DNA of 64,000 nt, taken from assembly GCA_947581855.1 (NCBI GenBank), contig CANPVZ010000003.1:1-64000 (forward strand). The letters are read 5' to 3'. The position numbers and the translations under genes were made by a program. Of the stretch, positions 38,395 to 46,952 are shown one piece after another. How positions within the stretch are numbered: the stretch's first letter is position 1; each line of letters begins with the position of its first letter. The notes under the pieces were generated by a model that did not search any database, was not told the DNA's origin, and was given only the letters and a program-made list of their open reading frames with translations. Source of the stretch: an uncultured Phocaeicola sp. GTDB lineage: Bacteria > Bacteroidota > Bacteroidia > Bacteroidales > Bacteroidaceae.

Positions 38395-39120
38395 ATGTTG
38401 CAAAAGATAAAAGGCGTAGTATTGCATTCGTTGAAGTATAATGATACTTCTCAAATTGTGGATATTTATACGGAACAACATGGGCGTGTTTCGTATATGG
38501 TACCTGTTTCCCGTTCTAAAAAGTCGGGGGTGCGTGGCGCGCTTTTTTTGCCTCTTGCACTGATTGAGTTCGAATCGGATTACCGTCCCAATGTGTCTAT
38601 TCACCGAATGAAAGAAGTCAAAGCGGCTTATGTGTTCCGTTCTTTGCCATATGATCCCTATAAATCGGCCATCGCCCTTTTTCTTTCGGAGTTTCTTTAC
38701 AGGGCTTTGCGTGAAGAGGCGGAAAACCCTCCGTTGTTTGCTTACCTTATACATTCTATTCAGTGGCTGGACATGTGTGAGCGAAGTTGTGCCAACTTTC
38801 ATTTAGTATTCCTGATGCGGCTTTCCCGGTTTCTGGGACTTTACCCTAATTTGGAGGATTATTATCCGGGTGCGTGCTTCGATTTAAGGAATGCTTGTTT
38901 CACGGGGACACTTCCTTTGCATTCCGACTATATAGCTCCCGAGGAGGCTTCCCGTTTGGTGACTCTGATGCGGATGAATTACGATACCATGCATCTTTTC
39001 GAGATGAGCCGTACGGAACGGGTGCGTTGTCTCGAGGTGATGAACCAGTACTATCGTTTACATGTCCCCGGTTTTCCTCAGTTGAAGTCTTTGGATGTAC
39101 TGAAAGAGTTATTCGGGTGA
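38395..39120 (+). CDS. recO: DNA repair protein RecO
   Basis: 241 residues. N-terminal OB fold (about 1-75; [33 protein letters not shown]), then the alpha-helical RecO domain. The Cys-rich zinc motif of many RecO proteins is not evident beyond scattered Cys near 155-170. It anneals ssDNA and loads RecA with RecR in gap repair. The last codons ([15 protein letters not shown]-stop) are tandemly repeated downstream with the stop codon included. Confidence 0.93.
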   Translation: MLQKIKGVVLHSLKYNDTSQIVDIYTEQHGRVSYMVPVSRSKKSGVRGALFLPLALIEFESDYRPNVSIHRMKEVKAAYVFRSLPYDPYKSAIALFLSEFLYRALREEAENPPLFAYLIHSIQWLDMCERSCANFHLVFLMRLSRFLGLYPNLEDYYPGACFDLRNACFTGTLPLHSDYIAPEEASRLVTLMRMNYDTMHLFEMSRTERVRCLEVMNQYYRLHVPGFPQLKSLDVLKELFG

Positions 39121-39312
39121 TTTTTGTCCTTGGTGGGCGTTCGTTTAGTTTGTTTTCCTCAGTTGAAGTCTTTGGATGTACTGAAAGAGTTATTCGGATG
39201 ATTTTCATCCTTGGTGGGCGTTCGTTTAGTTTGTTTTCCTCAGTTGAAGTCTTTAGATGTACTGAAAGAGCTATTCGGATGATTTTCATCTTTAGTGGGC
39301 TTCATTTAGTTT
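39071..39312 (+). repeat. 81-bp tandem repeat containing the recO 3' end
   Basis: Units start at 39071, 39152 and 39233 (period 81 bp; the last has lost one base). Each contains the final 16 codons of recO with its stop (GTTTTCCTCAG through GGATGA) plus about 33 bp of downstream DNA. The first unit is the functional gene end. Copies two and three are nearly identical to it, so the duplication is recent. 81 is a multiple of three. Confidence 0.88.
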
Positions 39313-39370
39313 GTTTTTTGGCGGGTGGCTGTATAAACCACTTCTTTTTGACACGAAAAAGCGCCGATTA

Positions 39371-39501
39371 GCTTTGTAACGTTGATAGATGTACGTTGTG
39401 ATGTAGAACAGTCTACGTTGCAACATGAAACGGTCTACGTTGTGACGTTGATAGGTGTACGTCGTAACGTGGAACAGTCTGCATCCTGATATGAAGGTTG
39501 C
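39371..39501. repeat. 22-bp tandem array
   Basis: Consensus TACGTTGTGACGTNGAACAGTC. Four clear units start at 39392, 39414, 39436 and 39458 with exactly 22-bp spacing; degenerate units flank them at 39371 and 39480. No conserved repeat-plus-variable-spacer structure, so not CRISPR. Confidence 0.75.
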
Positions 39502-39557
39502 AATGTTATCTCGTAGGGAAGTCTATGTTTTAATCTTGTAACTGCGGAGCGCATAAT
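39502..39557. other. Short spacer between repeat arrays
   Basis: Fifty-six bp with no recognised feature between the 22-bp and 88-bp arrays. Confidence 0.3.
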
Positions 39558-39886
39558 TAGTTATACTCAGCCACATTCCTAGTTATTCGTATAGCATTAT
39601 TAGTCATATACTTTACCATATTACTGGTTATTCGCATAACATTGCTAGTCATACTCAGCCGCATTCCTAGTTATTCGCATAGCATTGCTAATCATACACT
39701 TTACCATATTACTGGTTATTCGCATAACATTGCTAGTCATACTCAGCCACATTCCTAGTTATTCGTATAGCATTGCTAGTCATACACTTTACCATATTAC
39801 TGATTATTCGTATAACATTGTTAGTTACGCTCAGTCGCATTTCTAGTTGTTCGCATAGCATTATTAGTTACGCTCAGCCACATTAT
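39558..39886. repeat. 88-bp composite minisatellite (43 + 45 bp subunits)
   Basis: Alternating A units (43 bp, at 39558, 39646, 39734, 39822) and B units (45 bp, at 39601, 39689, 39777), then a partial A at 39865. A and B share a 3' half with the pattern TTATTCGNATANCATTGC and differ in the 5' half (CTCAGCC versus CTTTACCAT). This is a higher-order repeat in which a diverged pair was amplified as a block. Confidence 0.85.
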
Positions 39887-40047
39887 TATATGTTATTATT
39901 CCATTATGCAAATGCTGTATTTATTCGTAGTTCGGCATGTGGAAACCTGAGGACCTTAGTTCCCGGAAGAAGCCTGATTGTCTGAAGAGAATATTTACCT
40001 GCAGATTGATTTTTCCCGTTCCTTCGGAATTTTAGTAGGAAAGAAAA

Positions 40048-40086
40048 CAGGAATGCCTGGCGATTTATGGGCGCCTTGCATTCCTG
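40048..40086 (-). terminator. Terminator after yqeY, end of the dcw unit
   Basis: CAGGAATGC (40048-40056) pairs with GCATTCCTG (40078-40086), with an inner GGCG/CGCC helix. On the minus strand the stem is followed by TTTTCTTT, so it terminates transcription arriving from ftsZ and yqeY. Confidence 0.75.
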
Positions 40087-40160
40087 CATATTAATAAGGG
40101 GAGTGTTATAGTTTGTTGTTTTTAGAATGTATATCCTAAGCGGAAATTGGATGGAACGGT

Positions 40161-40610
40161 TTATCCCAGCAGCTGTTTTACCATAGCAGAGATAGCACGT
40201 CCTTCAGCTTTACCTGCCAGTTTCTTGGAAGCTACTCCCATTACTTTACCCATATCTTTTCCACTGGTAGCACCCGTTTCGGCGATGATTTCTTTCAAAG
40301 CCGCTTCCAGTTCTTCTGGGGTCATTTGTTTAGGCAGATATGCTTCGATGACGGCAACCTGTTCCAACTCGCCTTGTGCTAAGTCTTCACGTCCTTGCCC
40401 TTTATAAATCTCAGCGGAATCTTTGCCTTGTTTTACCAGCTTCTGCATAATTTTTAATGCGGCATCATCGGTCAGCGTATCGTTTGCGCCCGGAGCAGTT
40501 TTAGCTTCGAGGAAGAATTTTTTTACGTTGCGCAAGGTTTCGAGTTTCACCTTGTCTTTGGCTTTCATAGCTTCTTTAATGTCATTACTGATTTGCTCAA
40601 ATAAGTCCAT
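40161..40610 (-). CDS. yqeY: GatB/YqeY domain protein
   Basis: 149 residues. It has the complete YqeY fold: N-terminal helical part (LFEQISNDIKEAMKAKDKVKLETLRNVK) and C-terminal GatB-like tail domain (YLPKQMTPEELEAALKEII, DMGKVMGVASKKLAGKAEGR). Homology to the tRNA-binding tail of GatB suggests a role in tRNA metabolism; not proven. It is the last gene before the terminator, 92 bp after ftsZ. Confidence 0.93.
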   Translation of the reverse strand: MDLFEQISNDIKEAMKAKDKVKLETLRNVKKFFLEAKTAPGANDTLTDDAALKIMQKLVKQGKDSAEIYKGQGREDLAQGELEQVAVIEAYLPKQMTPEELEAALKEIIAETGATSGKDMGKVMGVASKKLAGKAEGRAISAMVKQLLG

Positions 40611-40702
40611 AGTTATATATATTAAATGAATAATTCTTTGTTTAAGTTCCCTTTCCTTCCGTTGGAGGAATAAAGCTTTCTCGCTTTGAGGCTGTTCCCG
40701 GT

Positions 40703-42010
40703 TTAAAAGGTAATTGTTGTTATTTCCGCCTCTCCTTCTGTGCTATTGGCCGGACTCTCTTTTTCCTTACGTTTGTTCTCCAGCTCATTCAATTCTTTGG
40801 AGGTACGTAAGTAAGTAGGAGAATTCTCGATACCGTAAATCAGTTCATCGTTATCCATATCCGTTTCTTGCAAAATGAAAGAACGGACGGTTCGTTTAGG
40901 TGCCAGTTTGCTTTTTCCGTAGAACTTCTCCAAGATGGCTTGTTCTTCTTCTTCTCTTTCCTGACGTTCCCGTTCGGAGAGAATTTTTTGTTGGACGTTA
41001 CGTGCTTCAATAGCTTCTTCCATACCCGGAATATTACCCATTCCGAAGCCGGTAGCCAACACGGTAATTTTTACTTCGTCTTTCAGATTATCGTCTTCGG
41101 CAAGTCCCCAAATCACTTCGATATCGCTGGTTTCGAATTTGTCCATAAACTTGTCCAGCTCTTCCAGTTCTTCTACAATCAGAGGTTTTTCGATGCTTTG
41201 ATAGATATTGAAGAGAATCTTCTTCGAATTGTAAATGTCGTTATCGTTCAACAATGGGGAGTGCAATGCGTTCTCGATAGCATTCTCCAATCGTTTCTCG
41301 CCGGAACCGATACCGTAACTCATAATAGCCACGCCGCCGTCTTTCAGTATCTTGCTCACATCGCGGAAGTCGAGGTTGATGATTCCTTCCATCGTGATGA
41401 TTTCCGCAATACTCTTTGTGGCGGTAGTCAAAGTTTCGTCTACCACCCGGAAGCCTTCTTTAACGGGGAGGTTCGGATAAATCTCAAGCAGACGTTCGTT
41501 GTTGATTACCAGTAATGCATCCACATTCTTGGCTATTTCTTCCACCCCTTTCAAGGCTTGAATAATTTTCTTCTTTTTCTCGAATTTGAAAGGAATCGTT
41601 ACGATACCGATGGTAAGGATACCCATTTCTTTGGCGATGCGTGCCACTACGGGCGCGGCTCCCGTGCCGGTGCCTCCGCCCATGCCGGCAGTGATGAACA
41701 CCATCTGTGTCTCGTCGCGGAACAGGTCTTTGATATCCTCAATACTTTCTTCTGCTGCCGAACGTGCCACATCCGGGTCGTTTCCGGCGCCGAGTCCTTT
41801 GGTCGTTTCGCGTCCTAGTTGTATCTTGATAGGGATATCCGAGTTGATCAATGCTTGTTTATCAGTATTGCACAACACAAAAGTTACATCATGTATCCCT
41901 TCTTTGTACATGTTCTTCACGGCATTGCTGCCACCGCCTCCAACACCAATCACTTTGATAATGCTTGGTGAGTTTGTCGGTAAATCGAAAGGCATTATTT
42001 CATCTGTCAT
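40703..42010 (-). CDS. ftsZ: Cell division protein FtsZ
   Basis: 435 residues. GTP-binding GVGGGGSNAV near 21-30, tubulin signature GGGTGTGAAPVVA near 110, T7 loop NLDFRDV near 212. The long linker ends in a Bacteroidetes-type conserved tail, DELIYGIENSPTYLR (about 388-402), the probable docking site for FtsA; about 33 charged, poorly conserved residues follow, so the docking motif is not at the extreme C terminus as in E. coli. FtsZ polymerises into the division ring. 31 bp after ftsA, last of the dcw genes. Confidence 0.97.
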   Translation of the reverse strand: MTDEIMPFDLPTNSPSIIKVIGVGGGGSNAVKNMYKEGIHDVTFVLCNTDKQALINSDIPIKIQLGRETTKGLGAGNDPDVARSAAEESIEDIKDLFRDETQMVFITAGMGGGTGTGAAPVVARIAKEMGILTIGIVTIPFKFEKKKKIIQALKGVEEIAKNVDALLVINNERLLEIYPNLPVKEGFRVVDETLTTATKSIAEIITMEGIINLDFRDVSKILKDGGVAIMSYGIGSGEKRLENAIENALHSPLLNDNDIYNSKKILFNIYQSIEKPLIVEELEELDKFMDKFETSDIEVIWGLAEDDNLKDEVKITVLATGFGMGNIPGMEEAIEARNVQQKILSERERQEREEEEQAILEKFYGKSKLAPKRTVRSFILQETDMDNDELIYGIENSPTYLRTSKELNELENKRKEKESPANSTEGEAEITTITF

Positions 42011-42041
42011 AATGGTCTGATATTTATAGGGTGATGTATTT

Positions 42042-43658
42042 TTATTCTTCTTTTAGCATGTCTTCACTGAATTTCTTGAGTTTACGTCCCCAAACGTTGA
42101 TGAAGCTGTTTTCTTTCTTTTCCTCTTTTTGCTTTTCAAGCATTTTCTCGGCTTCTTTGATATGACGTCCTTCGGGGTAAGCTCTTTGGTATCTTTTCCA
42201 TTGTTTGTTTGCCTTGCATGTTTCCCAAAAGTTATCATCTTCTTTATCGAGACGCTCTTGTTCGGCCAGACGGATAGCTTCTTCGGCTTCATCGACATGG
42301 CGGCCTTTGGGGTATTCGTTCAGATACTTTTCCCATTCCTCATTGTCCTGACAAATCTTCCAGAAGTCATCGTCTTGAGCTATCAACTCTGCTTCTTTTT
42401 CTTTTTCTATCCGTTCTCTTTCAAACTGTTCTTTCTCGGTAGAGTCTATTTTATTTTCGTTCGGAATTTCATCGAACAAGCTGACCGGAACTTTGGGAAC
42501 TTCCATCTCACAACAATTTTCTTTTCCGGCTGCAAGCAGTCCGAAGGCTGTGTTCAACATGCCATTCTTCACTAACAGTTCGGGGCGGGTAGCTCTGATT
42601 TCCCATTGTACGAAATTAGCAATACGCACTTTGTTTGTTTTGTGTTTCAGAGTGAACACCTCGGTAAGTTTCTTCAAATTCGCGCCGCCTCCGGTTAAGA
42701 TGGCTCCGGCTGTCAGTTTATCGCGGTAACCCGATAAATCTATCTGATTGAATACGTTGGCGATAATCTCTTCCATACGGGCTTCCACAATATCGTTCAA
42801 TGTTTTGGCAGAGATGATCCGCTTTTCATCTATGGAATAGGTCTTGTTTTCTTGTTCCTTATCTTCCGGATCGGTGTATGCGCATCCATATTTGATTTTC
42901 AGCGTTTCAGCATCCCGCTCTTCCATCTGCATGCTGCAAATATCTTTAGTAAGATTGTTTCCTCCCAAAGGCAATACGGCAAGATGCCTTAATATGTCAT
43001 TTTTGTAAATGGCAACCGTTGTGGTATCTGCTCCAAAGTCAACCAATACACATCCCGAACGCTTTTCCACGTCGGTTAATACGGCATCCGCCATCGTCAT
43101 GGGAGCAATCAGGAAACCGGCAATATCGATATTCGCCTGTTTAAAAGAAGTAAGCAAATTTTGCTTAACCGATGAACGGGCGACGATATTCAGGAAATGT
43201 CCTTCAATCAGGTTGCTTACCATACCGATCGGATCGGTTATATAACTGTTTTTCACCTTGTACTCTTGTGGAACGACATCCAGAATTTCCAGTTCGGCAT
43301 ATGGAGTATGCAAATTGCTTTCCATAATAGAGTCGATCAGATCTTTCTGGATCTTGGTTTCTTCTTCTATTTGGCGAATAATGAAATTCTTTTTCGAACG
43401 CAACGACTGCCCGCCGATGCCTACATACACTTTAGCAATGGAGGCGTCCAGTTCGGCTTCCAGCTTATTGATGATGGAAGTAAGGCTGAGGGCCATTTTG
43501 TCGATATTGTATATAATACCCTTTCGGATAAATGAAGAGGCTTCTTCCCTTGCATAAGCAAAAATCTGTATGCTCCCGTCATTATTCTTCTTTCCGGCTA
43601 TTCCTGTGATTTTAGACGAACCTAGTTCGATAGCCACGATGAAATCTTTTGCTGTCAT
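42042..43658 (-). CDS. ftsA: Cell division protein FtsA with duplicated C-terminal insert
   Basis: 538 residues, about 120 longer than E. coli FtsA. The actin-like core (about 1-385, with the 1C subdomain) is normal: VAIELGSSKITGIAG, VLVDFGADTTTVAIY, ILTGGGANL. Then come an acidic Lys/Glu linker and two copies of a 45-residue module, DDDFWKICQDNEEWEKYLNE (429-470) and DDNFWETCKANKQWKRYQRA (474-513), each ending YPxGRHxxEAE. The chain ends in a basic amphipathic helix (FINVWGRKLKKFSEDML) for membrane attachment. It tethers FtsZ to the membrane. Confidence 0.95.
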   Translation of the reverse strand: MTAKDFIVAIELGSSKITGIAGKKNNDGSIQIFAYAREEASSFIRKGIIYNIDKMALSLTSIINKLEAELDASIAKVYVGIGGQSLRSKKNFIIRQIEEETKIQKDLIDSIMESNLHTPYAELEILDVVPQEYKVKNSYITDPIGMVSNLIEGHFLNIVARSSVKQNLLTSFKQANIDIAGFLIAPMTMADAVLTDVEKRSGCVLVDFGADTTTVAIYKNDILRHLAVLPLGGNNLTKDICSMQMEERDAETLKIKYGCAYTDPEDKEQENKTYSIDEKRIISAKTLNDIVEARMEEIIANVFNQIDLSGYRDKLTAGAILTGGGANLKKLTEVFTLKHKTNKVRIANFVQWEIRATRPELLVKNGMLNTAFGLLAAGKENCCEMEVPKVPVSLFDEIPNENKIDSTEKEQFERERIEKEKEAELIAQDDDFWKICQDNEEWEKYLNEYPKGRHVDEAEEAIRLAEQERLDKEDDNFWETCKANKQWKRYQRAYPEGRHIKEAEKMLEKQKEEKKENSFINVWGRKLKKFSEDMLKEE

Positions 43659-43661
43659 ATC

Positions 43662-44399
43662 TTACTTCTCCTTTTTGGTGCAAATTACTTGATTATTAAA
43701 CTCCAGGCTGATACGAGAATATTTATTCCATCCCACTTTATTCAGCGCTTTTTCGTAGAAAGCTTTTAGTCTGGATAATTTCTTCTCAAATTGATCCGGC
43801 TTTCCTAAAAATACAATATGGTCCCCCACGCGTGGAACCAGTTCCAGTTCTTTTTCCGGTGTTACGTTGATTTGTTGGATCTGCGCATTCCAGAATTTGT
43901 CTTTTTGTAAAAACATACCAAGTTCATACAACTCTTTACATGCCATAGCCTTGTCGATATTTCCCGTAGCTACAGCCAGATAGGCGGCACACTGTACTTG
44001 AGGCATTATTTTTCCTTTGCTGTCGACAAAGTAGCTTTCTCCGCTACTACTTATAATCCGAAGTATAGGCAACCTTTGAACAATTTCAATGCAGATACAG
44101 TTCATGGGACTTTTATAACATTCTACGTTTTCAATGCGCGAATCTTTTTTCAGGTATGTTTCTATCGTACGACATACAATGGAATCCATCTTTTTTCCTT
44201 TAGGATAGAGCTTTTTGTTTTTAAGAATATTCTCTACCTCATGCGAATTGATAAAAGCGGATTGGATACTGTCTTTTATAATACACTCTACCCGTTGACA
44301 AACAGCTCCTTGCGGTTTGCGGTTTAATACGCTCAGTGCCGCAATCAGGTAGGCACTGGTCAATAGCAGAGTGAATAATATCAGTATCTTTCTTATCAT
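43662..44399 (-). CDS. ftsQ: Cell division protein FtsQ
   Basis: 245 residues. Short cytoplasmic N terminus, one membrane helix (about 5-24), POTRA domain (VECIIKDSIQSAFINSHEVE through LPILRIISSSGESYFVDSKG) and a beta domain. Sequence is diverged, as usual for Bacteroidetes; identity rests on topology, POTRA pattern and position. It bridges early and late divisome proteins in the periplasm. Its ATG overlaps the murC stop by 4 bp. Confidence 0.85.
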   Translation of the reverse strand: MIRKILILFTLLLTSAYLIAALSVLNRKPQGAVCQRVECIIKDSIQSAFINSHEVENILKNKKLYPKGKKMDSIVCRTIETYLKKDSRIENVECYKSPMNCICIEIVQRLPILRIISSSGESYFVDSKGKIMPQVQCAAYLAVATGNIDKAMACKELYELGMFLQKDKFWNAQIQQINVTPEKELELVPRVGDHIVFLGKPDQFEKKLSRLKAFYEKALNKVGWNKYSRISLEFNNQVICTKKEK

Positions 44400-45772
44400 T
44401 GTTTGTTCAGTATTTCACAAATTTGCGGAACATATTCGTCTATATCTCCGGCTCCCAATAAAATGAGCACCTCAATTTCTTCTTCTTTAATTATTTCCGG
44501 AATATCTTTTTTACAGCACAGTCTCTTTTCCACGGTAGGTTTCAAGTTCTCATAAATCAGGTTACTTGTAACGCCCGGTATAGGTTTTTCACGTGCCGGA
44601 TAGATTTCGGTAAGGATCACTTTGTCGAAAAACGAGAGGCTTTCGGCAAAATCCTTATAAAAATCACGTGTACGGGTATAAAGGTGCGGTTGGAAAATGG
44701 CCGTAACCTTTTTGTCCCGGTATAATTCGCGGATGGACAATGCGCTTTGTTTGATTTCAGACGGGTGATGCGCATAATCGGTAAGAAAAACGACTTTCTC
44801 ATTTTTAATCTGGAAATCGAAACGGCGGACAACACCTCTGAAACTGTCCATGCCGGTTTTGATTTCTTCATCCGTCACACCGTTCAATTGGGCTAAAGCC
44901 ATGGCAGCTATACCATTTTCTATATTGATGCTTACGGGTACTCCCAAGTGTATATCACGGATGATTCCTTTGGGTGATACGAAGTCGATGTAAATTTCCC
45001 CATTGCCGATGCGGATATTTTCAGCATGGAAATCTCCTTTCTCACGCGAATAAGTATAAATGGTTACTCCTTGCGGTACAGCCGGTTTCATCTCTAAATC
45101 TTCGTGAAGAATGAGGCATCCGTCCGGTTGGATAAGGGAAGTGAATTTAGTAAAGCTTTCGAGATAAGCTTCTTTGGTTCCGTATATATCCAAATGGTCG
45201 GGATCGGTAGCCGTCACTACCGCCATGTAAGGAGAAAGCCAGTGGAACGAACGGTCGAACTCATCCGCTTCAATCACTACCAGATTGCTTTTATCGGAAA
45301 GCAGTAAGTTGGTTCCATAGTTTTTGGAGATTCCTCCCAAGAAAGCATTGCACTCTACATGAGATTGATGCAGAAGATGAGCAGCCATGGTAGAAGTTGT
45401 AGTTTTCCCATGTGTGCCCGCCACGCAAAGGCCTTTTTCCAGACGTGTGATTGTCCCTAATACCTGTGCGCGCTTTTCCATCGTAAACCCGTTGTGGAGG
45501 AAATACTGATATTCCTGATGATTGTCTGGAATAGCCGGAGTATAAATTACCAGGGTCTCTTTCGGGCGTTTGCATTCGGAAGGGATTAGCTCAACGTTCT
45601 CTTCGTAATGGATGTCGGCGCCTTCCCGGATAAGTTTCTCTGTCAGTTCGCTTGGCGTACGGTCGTAACCGGCAACTTTCTTCCCTTTTGAAAGAAAATA
45701 ACGTACCAGTGCGCTCATGCCTATGCCGCCCGCACCAATGAAATAAACCGATTTTATAGTATTAACATCCAT
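44396..45772 (-). CDS. murC: UDP-N-acetylmuramate--L-alanine ligase
   Basis: 458 residues. Rossmann start VYFIGAGGIGMSALVRYFLS, ATP-binding GTHGKTTTSTM (near 119), and the Mur ligase motifs VIEADEFDRSF, TATDPDHLDIYG and DYAHHPSEIK. It adds L-Ala to UDP-MurNAc, the first amino acid of the stem peptide. Overlaps murG by 11 bp and ftsQ by 4 bp. Confidence 0.97.
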   Translation of the reverse strand: MDVNTIKSVYFIGAGGIGMSALVRYFLSKGKKVAGYDRTPSELTEKLIREGADIHYEENVELIPSECKRPKETLVIYTPAIPDNHQEYQYFLHNGFTMEKRAQVLGTITRLEKGLCVAGTHGKTTTSTMAAHLLHQSHVECNAFLGGISKNYGTNLLLSDKSNLVVIEADEFDRSFHWLSPYMAVVTATDPDHLDIYGTKEAYLESFTKFTSLIQPDGCLILHEDLEMKPAVPQGVTIYTYSREKGDFHAENIRIGNGEIYIDFVSPKGIIRDIHLGVPVSINIENGIAAMALAQLNGVTDEEIKTGMDSFRGVVRRFDFQIKNEKVVFLTDYAHHPSEIKQSALSIRELYRDKKVTAIFQPHLYTRTRDFYKDFAESLSFFDKVILTEIYPAREKPIPGVTSNLIYENLKPTVEKRLCCKKDIPEIIKEEEIEVLILLGAGDIDEYVPQICEILNKQ

Positions 45773-46892
45773 GTTCCTTTTGATATTGTTCTGCTAATTT
45801 CAACACCTCGTCGGCAATTGTATCTGCGGAGTTATGAAAAGCCAGTTTCGATATGTTCTTACTTAAATCTTCTAACTTACTATTATCCTTTACCGTGTTG
45901 ATTGCGGTTTTAATCAGAGTTTCCGTAGCTTCGCTGTCTTTAACATACAGTGCGGCTCCTTTATTAACTAAAGCTAAAGCATTTTTAGTCTGGTGATCTT
46001 CCGCAACATTGGGAGAGGGCACCAGGATAACCGGTTTTTCCAACAGACAGAACTCCGAAATGGAACCTGCGCCGGCACGAGATATAATCAGATCGGCTGC
46101 ACTGTAGGCATATTCCATATTCGAAATAAAGTCCGTGATGTGAATCATCGGATATGCGCCTTTATCATGCAGGTTCTTTTCAGCTTTTTCGTAATAATAT
46201 TTGCCGGTTTGCCAGATAAACTGTATGCCGGAAGCGGATATTTCGCTAATATGCGCAAGCACGCTTTCGTTTAAGGTGCGTGCGCCGAGGCTTCCCCCGA
46301 TAATCAATATTGTTTTCTTGGTAGGATTTAGTCCGAACGATTTAACAGCTTCTTCTTTCGTTACAGTGTGAGTCAACAGTCCTTGTCGTACCGGATTTCC
46401 GGTAAGGATAATCTTGGACGGCTGGAAGAAACTTTCCATCCCTTCGTAAGCCACACATATTTTTTTGGCTCTTTTAGCTAGTAGCTTGTTGGTAACTCCT
46501 GCATACGAATTCTGCTCTTGTATTAAAGTCGGCACACCCATCTTACCTGCCATATTCAAAGTCGGTCCGCTGGCATATCCACCAACACCTACCGCTACGC
46601 ATGGCTTAAAGTGCTTGATAATTTTCCGTGCCTTTAGCTGGCTTTGCATCAATTTATAAAGAACGCGTACATTCTTCAACAGATTGCTCCGGTCGAAGCC
46701 GCATACGGGCAAACCTTCTATTTGGTATCCTGCGGCCGGAACGCGTTGCATTTCCATTCGTCCTTCGGCCCCTACAAAAAGTATTTGTGCATCGGGACGT
46801 TTTGCCTTGATGGCATTGGCTATGGAAATAGCCGGGAAAATGTGTCCTCCCGTTCCTCCTCCGCTAATTATTATTTTTAATTCCTTTTTCAT
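45762..46892 (-). CDS. murG: UDP-GlcNAc--undecaprenyl-PP-MurNAc-pentapeptide transferase MurG
   Basis: 376 residues, GT28 family. N-terminal GGGTGGHIFPA donor/acceptor loop, middle QEQNSYAGVTNKLLA, and the C-terminal UDP-binding site ISRAGAGSISEFCLLEKPVILVP. It makes lipid II from lipid I at the inner face of the membrane. 60 bp after ftsW; the end overlaps murC. Confidence 0.97.
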   Translation of the reverse strand: MKKELKIIISGGGTGGHIFPAISIANAIKAKRPDAQILFVGAEGRMEMQRVPAAGYQIEGLPVCGFDRSNLLKNVRVLYKLMQSQLKARKIIKHFKPCVAVGVGGYASGPTLNMAGKMGVPTLIQEQNSYAGVTNKLLAKRAKKICVAYEGMESFFQPSKIILTGNPVRQGLLTHTVTKEEAVKSFGLNPTKKTILIIGGSLGARTLNESVLAHISEISASGIQFIWQTGKYYYEKAEKNLHDKGAYPMIHITDFISNMEYAYSAADLIISRAGAGSISEFCLLEKPVILVPSPNVAEDHQTKNALALVNKGAALYVKDSEATETLIKTAINTVKDNSKLEDLSKNISKLAFHNSADTIADEVLKLAEQYQKEHGC

Positions 46893-46952
46893 ATTGTCGA
46901 TATTGCTGGGTCAATCAGCAAAAATATAAATAAAACTTTTTAAATGAACGTT

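Noticed and set aside
38874-39371. 165-codon plus-strand ORF over the recO end and its repeats, and the 129-codon minus ORF opposite
   Set aside because: Shadow frames of recO extended through the 81-bp repeats (also a multiple of three).
39371-39886. Possible CRISPR array
   Set aside because: Units are contiguous and degenerate, with no constant repeat separated by unique spacers, and there are no cas genes.
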